DNA from: Phymatolithon calcareum
Lineage: Eukaryota; Rhodophyta; Florideophyceae; Hapalidiales
Reading direction: 5' to 3'
Length of the DNA stretch: 64,000 nt
NCBI GenBank assembly: GCA_977006965.1
Contig: OZ345359.1
Coordinates: 744,001-808,000 of the forward strand
Shown here: positions 53,494 to 62,521 of the stretch, in pieces
How the letters are laid out: each line of letters starts with the position of its first letter
How positions within the stretch are numbered: position 1 is the stretch's first letter
Made by a program: the position numbers and the translations under genes
The notes under the pieces: model-generated
What the model was told of the DNA's origin: nothing
The model's database searches: none
What the model saw: only the letters and a program-made list of their open reading frames with translations

Positions 53494-54081
53494 CTACGAC
53501 AATTCTTCCATAGCAACGCGCATGCGCCAGAGATATCGCAACTTATTCGTCTCCGCCGCCGCATCCTCCAATCTCTTTTCCTCAAACGCCTTATCTAGTG
53601 CACTTAGGCAATCGTGAAACGCTTTTTCGATCTCCTCACGGAGATCCTTCGCGGAAGCAGTGCCCGGCTCGGCATCCGCAATACGTTCACGACATTCGAC
53701 GACCCATGCGAGAAAAGCTGGGTCAGCATCCACTCCGTTTGGATCGGCACCGAGAACAGAGAGCAAATGTCGAGCGCGTGAATGCGGGACGCGCAGTGCA
53801 CCGTATGCCTCATTGATCAACGCAGACATATCTGCGGCCTCTGCTTGCGTGGTTGCAGTACCATTGCTAGCGTGCTTGTCAGGATGCCATTCGCGCTGCA
53901 AGGCCTTGAAACGCGCAGAAAGATCCGTTGCATCCACGTTAAACCTCTCATGCACACCTAACAGCTTGAAATAGTTTGCGTTCGAGGTCCCGCTGCTGAG
54001 GCCACGCAGCAAGTAAGATAGACGCGGCAGGACGCGGGCCGCCAGGGCGAATTGCCGCATGGCGCACGTGGTGGCAGGCAT
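53494..54081 (-). CDS. HSCB: HSCB/Jac1 J-protein for Fe-S cluster assembly, mitochondrial
   Basis: Intron-free, 195 residues, ATG at 54081. The first 30 residues are Arg/Ala/Leu-rich without acids (RQFALAARVLPRLSYLLRG), a mitochondrial presequence. The J domain (about 36-105) has NYFKLLGV, FKALQREWHPDKHA with the HPD motif at 66-68, LINEAYGALRVPHSRARHLL. The C-terminal HscB domain (about 125-190) is a three-helix bundle with FHDCLSALDKAFEEKRLEDA and LRYLWRMRVAMEEL, the part that binds the scaffold ISCU. Animal HSCB has an N-terminal tetracysteine zinc motif, which is absent here, as in yeast Jac1. It delivers ISCU to a mitochondrial Hsp70. Confidence 0.9.
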   Translation of the reverse strand: MPATTCAMRQFALAARVLPRLSYLLRGLSSGTSNANYFKLLGVHERFNVDATDLSARFKALQREWHPDKHASNGTATTQAEAADMSALINEAYGALRVPHSRARHLLSVLGADPNGVDADPAFLAWVVECRERIADAEPGTASAKDLREEIEKAFHDCLSALDKAFEEKRLEDAAAETNKLRYLWRMRVAMEELS

Positions 54082-54693
54082 TACCGCTAATTGACCTGTG
54101 CGGTTTCTTCAATTGATGTGACAAAGGGCACAGAATAGAGCCCGAGAATTCCAAATCATACTCTACCAGGAGCTTCCACAACCTCCTTCTTCCAGCAATG
54201 AATGCAGCAGGTACCTTCACGTCAAGCAAATCAGTGCGCTCACCGCGGACCAATCTACCTTGCCCTCGTACCCTGTCGTCCGTAACCGCCGGATAACTCT
54301 GCTGCGCACCTTCCTGGCGCGGCGTCGGACCGCAGCTGTCCAAGCAGCCGCCGCTCGTTATGTTGGCAGTCGCCAACTCCAAATAAGTAAATTTTGCGCT
54401 TACATAGGCTCCCCGTCGTCCATGTGCCATTCCGCTCATTGTCCGAGCAAACGTCGGACGCCACGCAAGTCCGCGTTCATCCCGATGAAATTTGCATAGC
54501 GCTACTGACTAGCCATCCTTTTCCTCTTTCGCTTCCTTCCATTTGCCCTCGGCTGGTTCTACGAATCAGATCTCCGCTGCTCCATCTTTACCACCCTGCA
54601 CAAGCTCCGTCGCCGCGAGAACGTCCTGTGCGCTCACCGCAAAGTCTGGCTCGGACCGGGCATCTGCCGGTCGCCGTCCTGGCGCGGCGACAG
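54082..54693. other. Gene-poor spacer at the edge of the repeat region
   Basis: About 600 bp. A minus-strand frame overlapping the HSCB 5' end and a few plus-strand frames have no family features. No RNA gene recognised. From 54694 the repeat-rich zone begins. Confidence 0.4.
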
Positions 54694-54796
54694 TGCATTC
54701 GCGCGGAAAGTCTTCCCGATGCGCGTGTGCTGGCAGTAGACCGCGTGCGTTTGCAAAGTGCTCACGCGCATCGGGAAGACTTTCCGCGCGAATGCA
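54694..54796. repeat. Perfect inverted repeat, 34-bp arms
   Basis: Arms 54694-54727 and 54763-54796 are exact reverse complements (each contains CGCGCGGAAAGTCTTCCCGA or its complement), with a 35-bp spacer. Both ends mismatch sharply. It lies just upstream of repeat unit A. Confidence 0.85.
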
Positions 54797-54920
54797 AGGT
54801 AGAGCGGATAATGAAGGACGTGGTGCGCGTGCGGGGAGGGGCAACGCGCTGCGGGATGAGATGCGCTTCGCGAGGGACAAGGCATACGTGCGGTCGGTGG
54901 ACAAATTGACGTCTTCGTCG

Positions 54921-55450
54921 ACGTGCGCGGAGTTGCTGCTGTTTATCGCGGTTGGGGGGAGGGCGGACGTGCGTTCGCAGTTTGGCAACCCGCACTACCG
55001 GAAGGTTGCATCCTATGGGAAGGACAACGCGCGGATGCACCGCTTGCTTTCGTCTTTGCGTATGCGCAAAGCGTGCAGGTTGCGCGACGAGACGCGGGCA
55101 AAGTAATTGAGGAGAAAGAAGGGTCACTTTGATCGCGTCATGACGACAAAGTCGAAGTTGCGGACGAAGCGCAAGTCGGATATTAGTAACGTGCGCAAAT
55201 TGCTGGGGGACGTTAAGAAGGTTGCGGGGTGGATGTGCGTTGTGCCGCGCGGAGTTCCGCGAGGTGCGGAGGGAGGTTGCGAGGGGGCCGAGGGAGGTGG
55301 ATGACTTTAAGAGGTAAATCGCGGGCATGGGGGTGGAGCGGAGTTTTCACCGCGATAGGCCGGCGGTGGAGAAGAAGAGGCTTGTGGATATGGTGAGGAG
55401 TTTTTCGAAAAGGGTTGTCGCGTGGCAGGGGAAGAACTGCAAGTAGAGTG
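54921..55450 (+). repeat. Repeat unit A (copy of 60447-61144)
   Basis: Starts ACGTGCGCGGAGTTGCTGCT and ends near AACTGCAAGTAGAGTG. Nearly all of it is matched, with substitutions and small indels, by 60447-61144 in the same orientation. One frame gives DVRSQFGNP, RKVASYGKDNARMHRLLS; a later frame gives TKSKLRTKRKSDISNVRKLLG, and the frames are broken in both copies. It may derive from one old gene, type unknown. A (TAG)n microsatellite lies just after it, near 55488. Confidence 0.7.
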
Positions 55451-56053
55451 AGTAAACTAGTCCTTCTAGCGTTGTTCCACCACTCTTAGTAGTAGTAGTA
55501 GTGTACCCTCTTCGACCAAGAATGGAAACGTATTTGAAGAGCATGCACGCGAAAAGAGGGACTGATCCAACGTTGAAGCGGACCAGGGCGATGACGTAGT
55601 TGACATGCACATGTGGCAATTTGCCCAAATTGCATGCCGTTGTCGCTCTTGCCAGTGAATGCTGCTGTAGTGGCCTGACGCTTGCACGATGCCTTCATAG
55701 ACATATCCAATTTTGCTTATCATGATCATCATGTTGAAGAACAATGCGTACATGCCTCTTGCACTACTTATTATTGTGCTTTATGAGCAGTCTTTCTCTT
55801 TTGTGCATGTACATTCTGTGTGCCTTTGGCAAAATGACATTCATTCATTGTGCTTTTCCCCTAGTGGGATTTGCAGTGCTTCGAGGGCCGAAGCGTCATC
55901 CACTTTAATTATCGTTCGCGAGGTGGACTGCGGACTACTCGTATAGGCCTGGTGTGTCGCCAAAGATTGGTTCTGGCTTCGTTCTGACGCATTGTAGCAG
56001 TACCTGGCCGACCGGGAGACGGCTTTCGTTTGCAACGACTAAAGGAAACAAGG
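55451..56053. other. Spacer between repeat A and the LTR element
   Basis: About 600 bp of decayed sequence with no supported gene. It includes the second copy of the 3745-type repeat (55836-55930). Confidence 0.4.
55836..55930 (+). repeat. Dispersed repeat, copy 2 (first copy at 3745)
   Basis: Shares CATTCATT, TTTTCCCCTAGTGG and TTCGAGGGCC blocks in order and spacing with 3745-3835, same orientation. It ends about 125 bp before the LTR element. Confidence 0.55.
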
Positions 56054-56057
56054 ACCG

Positions 56058-56334
56058 TGTAGATATGGGACGATACCAAGCGTTCGCCAAGCAAGGAGCA
56101 GAACGACACTTAAGAGGTAACCCATAATTACGGGGCATTTACTTACGCAATCAGGGCAAAGACTGGATTGCGTGGATAAGGTAATTGATAGATTTAGGGT
56201 ATTGTAAAAGGCTATAAAAGCCAGCCCTTCCAGCCTCTCATTGAGAGGGAGAGGCATCGGGCTTTTTAGAAGCATGTGTTGTGATTAAGGACTGTCTCCC
56301 CTCAGTTCTTTTGCAGGGCTTGTGGGCGTCTAAA
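56058..56334 (+). repeat. 5' LTR
   Basis: 277 bp, starts TGTAGATATGGG and ends GCGTCTAAA. It differs from the 3' LTR by one substitution and one A indel near 56151-56161. A TATAAA box lies at 56213, in the short palindrome GGCTATAAAAGCC, and is the likely promoter of the element. Confidence 0.9.
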
Positions 56335-56405
56335 GAAATTTCTTCGGTTGTTTCCCCCGCGGGGATATATCAGACAAAGCCTAGCAGAAGAGGTGACAAG
56401 GAAAT

Positions 56406-58631
56406 ATGTCGGATCAGAACGAAACCGGTCAACACAATACTGGAAATGTAGATGGAAGCGCATGGAGCGTCTTTGAATCCATCAGGCATCCAGTGTTGAA
56501 GAGCGTGGATCCCGTCAAAGTCTCAGCGTTTTTGCGAGCAAGGGAGCGCTATGAGAATGAGGTAGCTGAGAAAAAGAAGGAAATGCCTTCACTCTCAAAG
56601 GCAAGCTACAAGATTTCTGCCGATCAAGGGTTGCTACGAATTATGCATTTTCCAGGCGAGCTTGAGAGCGTGGCGCCGGGGAAAGAATTGGCGCAATTGA
56701 CCGCAACCGGTATCGAAAAACGGGTCAAGACCTTGGTGGTCCGAGAAGACTCGTCGTCACGATGGTGGCACGGCTACAGGGGAAAGCGCCTCGTAGTGAA
56801 GCGTGTGACACATCTGCTTCTAGAGCAGGATATTGTTGAAATAGCACTCTGCAAGGAATCTGAATGGCCTAAGCCAGGAGAGATCGACAGAGCTATTAAC
56901 AAGGCTGAGCAGGACATTGTTGAAATAGCACTCTGCAAGGAATCTGAATGACCTAAGCCAGGAGAGATCGACAGAGCTATTAACAAGGCTGAGCAGGATA
57001 TTGTTGAATGTCCACTCTGCAAGGAATCTGAATGGCCTAAGCCAGGAGAGATCGACAGAGCTATTAACAAGGCTGAGCAGGATATTGTTGAATATCCACT
57101 CTGCAAAGAATTTGAATGGTCTTCAATCGAAATGATCCACAGATCCCAAAGCGCATACCAAAAGGACGCGGGATTTAATTACAAGGTGGATGATTCTGAT
57201 TGTGTAAGAATCAAGGGAAAGCTTTGGATTCCAGAAAGCGATGCAGAAATGCAGCTAAAGATCTTGGTCGTTGGACATTGCGGACCAGCGGGGCATAGAG
57301 CAAAGGAATCTACATGCAGCGTCATCAAAGAGAACTACATATGGAAGACTATGGAAATGGACTGTAAGGAGTTTGTGAGGAGCTGCTTGCATTGTCTTAC
57401 TGGAAAGACCGGGCACAGAATTCCAAGGCCATTGTCAACCACTGTGCATGGCACTCGCCCCAATGAAGTCATACATTTTGATTTCCTATACATGGGCCCG
57501 GGTGTTGAGGAGCACAAATATATACTCGTGATCCGAGACGATCTCTCATCGTATCTGTGGCTTTGTCCGGCACAAGCTGCAACGGCTGAAGTCGCGGCAA
57601 TGGAGCTGGCTCGTTGGATACGGACATTCACCATCATGGAGATGTGGGTGAGCGATCAAGGGTCGCATTTCAAAAACGAAGTCATGAAAGAACTGGCCGA
57701 GGAACACCGTATTAAGCATAACTTCACGGTTGCGTATTCCCCTTGGGTGAACGGTACGGTGGAGAGCTGTATAAAAACTGTTCAGGCAGCTTATCGCTGT
57801 TTACAATCGGAGCTGAAACTGGGGCCCCAAGATTGGCCTACAGTAATCGGCATGATAATGACAGCTCTTAATGAAGCTCCACTCAAGCGACTGGGAAGTC
57901 GTGAGGATGGGACTTTTCGAACCCCTTTGGAGGTTATGACCGGAATCAAGCCGGCAAGGGCAATGTTGCATTCAACAGCAATTGGAAAATCCAATGCCAA
58001 AGTGAGGAACCTAGAGAAAATCCGGGAAATGCAGATATTGGGCATTGCTGGTTTGCAAAAGCAGTTTGATGGACTGCACAAGGACGTGGCGGAGCGAGTC
58101 ACTGAAAACCGTGCGAAAAACATCAAGTCGCATAACAAGAAAACGAACTTGGTTGTGCCTAAATTTGAAAAGGGTGATTTTGTCTTGATAAGACGTGCGC
58201 AAGACAAAGGCCACAAGCAATCGTATCGATGGGTCGGACCGCGCCGAATTACCAAAGTCGTCAGTGAGCTGATCTATGAGGTAGAGCACATGTTAACTCA
58301 AAAAGTTGAGAAAGTACATGCGGCACGCTTACAGCTGTATCGAGCAGGAATGGACGGGGCAAAAGTATCCAAGGAACTGCTATCGCATACGGAGTGCAGC
58401 GAGGCAAAATACGAAATCGTGGAAGAAGTAATCGACGTATCAGGGAACGAAAGTGATGGGATATTTGTTCAGGTTAAATGGTTGGGATTGCCGCATCGTA
58501 AAGATTGGACCTGGCACCCAATCAAAGCTATCCATGAAGATATTCCGGACAAGGTTGAGGAATTTTTGAGGACAACTAAGAAGAAGCGCGCTGTCAAGCA
58601 AGCTCGCGAACAGATTGGTCTGTCCCTGTAA
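56406..58631 (+). pseudogene. Gag-like/integrase/chromodomain frame with one stop
   Basis: The frame runs from ATG 56406 to 58631 (742 codons) and is broken only by TGA at 56949-56951. The first 140 residues are a possible Gag remnant (FLRARERYENEVAEKKKEM). Then come 3.5 tandem 28-residue units, then the integrase: HHCC finger H291, H297, C327, C330; catalytic D359 (HFDFLYMG), D417 (VSDQGSHF) and E453 (GTVESC), with exactly 35 residues between the last two, as in retroviral-type integrases. A C-terminal chromodomain (about 668-725: YEIVEEVI, VQVKWLGLP) would target chromatin. The stop lies in repeat unit 2, at a position where the other units have Trp (TGG). Without it the frame would be whole, so the break is recent or tolerated. 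Confidence 0.85.
56823..57119 (+). repeat. 84-bp tandem repeat, 3.5 units, in frame
   Basis: Units begin with GAGCAGGAtATTGTTGAA at 56823, 56907, 56991 and 57075, exactly 84 bp apart, coding 28 residues each (core WPKPGEIDRAINKAEQ). Unit 2 carries TGA where units 1, 3 and 4 have TGG. It occupies the place where protease and reverse transcriptase are normally encoded. Confidence 0.92.
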
Positions 58632-58661
58632 ATGCCTCTGCTAAGCAGAGCCATGGGGCAC

Positions 58662-58939
58662 TGTAGATATGGGACGATACCAAGCGTTCGCCAAGCAAGG
58701 AGCAGAACGACACTTAAGAGGTAACCCATAATTACGGGGCATTTACTTACGCAACCAGGGCAAAAGACTGGATTGCGTGGATAAGGTAATTGATAGATTT
58801 AGGGTATTGTAAAAGGCTATAAAAGCCAGCCCTTCCAGCCTCTCATTGAGAGGGAGAGGCATCGGGCTTTTTAGAAGCATGTGTTGTGATTAAGGACTGT
58901 CTCCCCTCAGTTCTTTTGCAGGGCTTGTGGGCGTCTAAA
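58662..58939 (+). repeat. 3' LTR
   Basis: 278 bp, starts TGTAGATATGGG and ends GTCTAAA, followed by the target duplication ACCG. TATAAA lies at 58818. Confidence 0.9.
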
Positions 58940-58943
58940 ACCG

Positions 58944-59949
58944 CCATGTACGAGTTGGATACACTGGGAGTATTCAAAGTATACAGAAGTGTATACAAAT
59001 ATACAAGGCGCTAGTACAGCCACGCTGGTAGTACGCAATGCACTCAACGCCCTGGACAGAAGACTTACAAAAGGCAGTCAAGGGAGTAGAAGTAACATTC
59101 TTCAACCAAGTATTCGGACCAGGGGCCCGAGGAAGGACGGATAGACTCCGTCTTCTCTGTCGGATCCAAACTGCCCATCATCGACGAGAAATTTTGGAGT
59201 TCAAAATGGTGAGAAGAACTAAGGCGAAAAAACGTATGTATTTAAATGAAGCGCCTGAAAGCAGAAGCAACCATGAATAGCAGTAGACAAGGAAGGATAT
59301 CGTCGCGATGGAGACTAGGGAGCTGTTTGATGAAGCTGTAAAGAATATCCAAACAAGCCAGTCTTCGCAAACACTTCGATCCAAATTGCTGGCAATGGAA
59401 GGAGACCGCCTTGAATCGAAGCGGAAAAGGAAGATTCCATACGACAGGACAAGAGAATTGCCAGCAATCATCAAGTTCCCCGAGGTGAAGAACAGAACTC
59501 GCACTGCAGTATGCATGTAGCAGATTACCACAGATGCGAACAAAAAGTATGGCTGAAGCATTCGGCACCAGAGCTAGAGAGCCTATGGAGACCCTTGCAC
59601 ACACTCTAGCAGGATACGACCTCGAAGGGGGAAAAAAGACTGGATGCAGAAACGGCGCTAGATGAGCTCTTAATATTTAGCAAGACACTCATAGAACGAT
59701 TGGAGAACGAAGAAGGCCCGTATTGATTCGCAGAAGGTAATGCGAAATGCGATTGAGACCAAGCCCAAACAATCCCTTAGAGGACTAAGATAGGATTACC
59801 TTGAATCCTAAGTTTTCCAGTCCGCCTTTCTGGTGGACGTTTCGTGAGCTACGCAAAGGTAGGTAGCATATGAGGAAGCATTGCTCATATCTTCGGAAGT
59901 CTGTGGGGCTTTTAAATAAACTTGGATTAAAAAAACCTACAATTGCCTT
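58944..59949. other. Decayed sequence after the LTR element
   Basis: About 1 kb with two short plus-strand frames (59038-59280 and 59308-59520) of charged composition (KMVRRTKAKKR; ESKRKRKIPYD). They could be remnants of an older Gag-like gene, but no motif proves this. Confidence 0.35.
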
Positions 59950-60145
59950 TTTTGAATTGCACACTCATTTCCTTGTGCCACCATTCGTACCATAGATTTA
60001 CATTCCGGTGCCCACGTGAGCCCACGGTCAACGCTCTTGCCCACTCTATGTTTTCATTACAATACTTTTGTCTTCCAGCAATCCTTTAGCTTCTTCCTGA
60101 ACCTGGAGGCACTCCCTGTTTCTGTGTTGTGTTGCCCCTGACCTC
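59950..60145 (+). repeat. Direct repeat C1 (copy of 61370-61565)
   Basis: Contains GAATTGCACACTCATTTCCT, CATTCCGGTGCCCACGTGA, CCAGCAATC and TAGCTTCTTCCTGAACCT, all found in the same order at 61370-61565 with moderate divergence. It lies 60 bp before the WD40 fragment. It may be the upstream flank of a multicopy gene. Confidence 0.65.
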
Positions 60146-60206
60146 ATATTGCACCGCTATGAGTGTTTGTCTATTGTTCTGCTTTTTTATATGTGAAGAA
60201 GCAGAA

Positions 60207-60443
60207 CAATATGCGAACAGTATTGTCCCTGGATCCCGAGAGTATCCGCTGACTGTCCGAGCTGAACGACACACATTGCACCCTGTCCGAATGTCCTTCC
60301 AGAGGAGCCGCAATTTGATTTGACGTTTCTGCGTCCCAGAGGCGAACTGTATTGTCGTCTGATGCGGAGACTAAATATCGCCCGTCTCGACTGAACGAAA
60401 CGCATCCCACACATCTTGCGTGCCCTTCCATTGGATGACCAAT
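60207..60443 (-). pseudogene. WD40-repeat fragment
   Basis: The minus strand reads two WD40 repeats: GHPMEGHARCVGCVSFSRDG, SASDDNTVRLWDAE, then EGHSDRVQCVSFSSDS and SGSRDNTVRI. Both have the GH..D..W/D pattern and would form two blades of a propeller. The frame is cut at both ends: it runs into repeat unit B at 60444 and into a 12-bp inverted repeat (60173-60210) after NTVRI. It is a fragment of a larger WD40 protein, moved or truncated by rearrangement. Confidence 0.8.
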
Positions 60444-60446
60444 TTG

Positions 60447-61144
60447 ACGTGCGCGGAGTTGCTGCTGTTTATCGCGGGTGGGGGGTGGGGGAGGGGAAGG
60501 CGGACGTGCGTTCGCAGTTTGGCAACCCGCTCTACCGCAAGGCTGCATCCTATGGGAACGACAACGCACAGATGCACCGCCTGCTCTCGCCTTTGGTCTT
60601 CGCAAAGCGCGTAGCTTTCGCGACGAAACGCGGGAAAGTAATTGAGGAGAATGAAGGGTCACTTTGCTCGCGTCATGGCAACAAAGTCGAAGTTGCGCAC
60701 GAATATTAGTAATATCCGTTTCGTGCGCAACTTCGACTTTGTTGCCATGACGCGAGCAAAGTGACCCTTCATTCTCCTCAATTACTTTCCCGCGTTTCGC
60801 AAGAAGCGGATATTACTAATATCCGCTTCGTGCGCAACTTCGACTTTGTTGCCATGACGCGATCAAAATATCATATTAGTAACATGCGCAAATGGCTGGG
60901 GGAGGTTAAGGAGGTTGCCAGTTGGATGTGCGTTGTGCTACCGCGCGGAGTTCCGCGAGGTGTGGAGGGAGGTTGCGAGGGGTGAGGGAGGTGGATGAAG
61001 TTAAGGGGAAAATAGCTGGCAAGGTGGTGGAGAGGAGTTACCACCGCGATAGACTGGCAGATGAGAAGAAGAGGATTGTGGATTCGTTTCGAAGTATGTC
61101 GAAACGGGTTGTTTCGTGGCAGGAAAAGAATTGCAAGTAGAGTG
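60447..61144 (+). repeat. Repeat unit B (copy of 54921-55450) with inverted insertions
   Basis: Starts ACGTGCGCGGAGTTGCTGCT like unit A and ends near AATTGCAAGTAGAGTG. It is about 170 bp longer than A, mostly because of inverted duplications between about 60704 and 60880. Confidence 0.75.
60624..60799. repeat. Perfect inverted repeat, 80-bp arms
   Basis: Arms 60624-60703 and 60720-60799 are exact reverse complements; the loop is 16 bp and contains TATTAGTAATAT. The left arm belongs to repeat B (it matches unit A); the right arm has no counterpart in A. A partial third copy of the right arm follows at about 60826-60866. Confidence 0.92.
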
Positions 61145-61369
61145 TTCTACGGAAGGGGTAACTGGTAAATCGTTCTTCTAATAACCCCTTGGAAGTTGTT
61201 GCCTGCAAGCTCAAAATGCATTCTGACCTCATCACGAGCTCCCAGCTCGCCGCTCATTCTCATCGCGTGTCTTGAATTGAATACTGTTCCCATCCAGTGA
61301 GAATGAGCACCCTGAACAATTCAATTTTGCCTCTCCGCACCTCCGCTCCACAGCTAAAACTGCTTGTCT

Positions 61370-61565
61370 TGAATTGCCCACTCACTTCTTCCCCCCCTTC
61401 GTACCACTGATTCACATTCACATTCCAGTGCCTACGTGACCCCAGAATCAGCCCTCTTGCCAATTGAATGTCTTGATTGCAGTACTTTTGGATTCCAGCA
61501 ATCTCTTAGCTTCTTCCTGAACCTAGAATAACTCGTCTCTTCCTGTGCTGTGTTGCACCTGACCG
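61370..61565 (+). repeat. Direct repeat C2 (copy of 59950-60145)
   Basis: Shares GAATTGCCCACTCAC, ATTCCAGTGCCTACGTGA, ATTCCAGCAATC and TTAGCTTCTTCCTGAACCTA with C1 in order. The copies lie on either side of the WD40 fragment and repeat B. Confidence 0.65.
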
Positions 61566-62150
61566 CTTCGGTCTCCTCCCACTTTAGATGCCCTTTGCTT
61601 GCAGCACATCATTCTTACCCTACGCAATCGTGCGAAATATTCTTTCACCAGAAGTCGTTTATGCATCGTGTGTGGAGAAGTCGTTCCATGTGCGTCATTC
61701 CCTCATACACTGCAGTGAATATTCGGGGTAGTGAAAAATTTGTTTTCATCGCGCTGCCATTATTTGCGTTGAATACTCGCAAGTACATTTTTAGGTAGTG
61801 GTCACCCCGTTTTTACTGTGCGATTGGGCTCAAAGAATAATTTTAGGAAATAAAGGGGGGGGACTTAATGTTCGGACAGTTCTTACAAAAATTAAAAACA
61901 AAAAAACTTCTAGCCATCCGCTAGTAACGGGACTTATGCACTGAAAGCTCATTGGCTCGTCTCTACAGGCGTTTAGTCGTACCATACGTTGCTTTTCGCC
62001 CTTTTCTTGAAGAAATTTGAAAGCGTGGAGCGTGGAGCACTCAGAGAGCTCCAAATTTCTCCTCAATGTCCAAATTCACCGGACAGTAGTAATCAAAATT
62101 TTATCAGAATTTAAGGGAACAAATTGGGTTCATGAAGGCGATGCCCGCGC
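61566..62150. other. Spacer before the pogo-like relic
   Basis: About 600 bp, no supported gene. A short tandem GCGTGGA occurs near 62022. A minus-strand frame at 62151-62501 abuts the transposase relic but is not recognisable. Confidence 0.4.
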
Positions 62151-62521
62151 TCAGCGCGGCTGCGCACGCGGTATGTGCGAGAATCTCTGCGCGTCGTCCA
62201 TGGCATCGAGCTCCGAGCGCACCCTGCTAGCAAGCTCGGCAAGGAGATTCATGGCGGGAAGGGCGGGAGCCGCACCAACATCCGCTCGAGGTAAGCTGCT
62301 TCCTTCGTACTGTGAGGCACCTCGGAGTGTGTGCGGCGCGTGAGCTACAGTTTGTGGTGCTGCCGGTGTCTGCGCCGTGCGCACACTTCGTCGCCGCACT
62401 GCAGTGCGGTACTTTGCTATCGCTCGACGTGTACTCAGGCTGCGATATAATGCTCTAAAGTCGGCAACAATCATGTTAACGAGGCGTGTACGGCGCCTCA
62501 TTTGCGCTTCTTCTTGTTTTG

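Larger units (their letters stand above)
56058..58939 (+). mobile_element. Young LTR retroelement, Ty3/gypsy-type integrase, no reverse transcriptase
   Basis: Flanked by near-identical LTRs (56058-56334 and 58662-58939) and by a 4-bp target duplication, ACCG, at 56054-56057 and 58940-58943. The interior is only 2.3 kb and encodes one frame with a Gag-like start, a tandem repeat and an integrase with chromodomain. No protease, reverse transcriptase or RNase H is present, so the element is non-autonomous. The near-identity of the LTRs points to a recent insertion. It sits inside older repeat DNA. Confidence 0.9.

Noticed and set aside
55488-55502. CRISPR-like short repeats
   Set aside because: It is a plain (TAG)n microsatellite; no spaced repeats occur anywhere in the window.
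59038-59520. Two short charged frames as a Gag gene
   Set aside because: No nucleocapsid knuckle or other retroelement motif; too short and broken to call.
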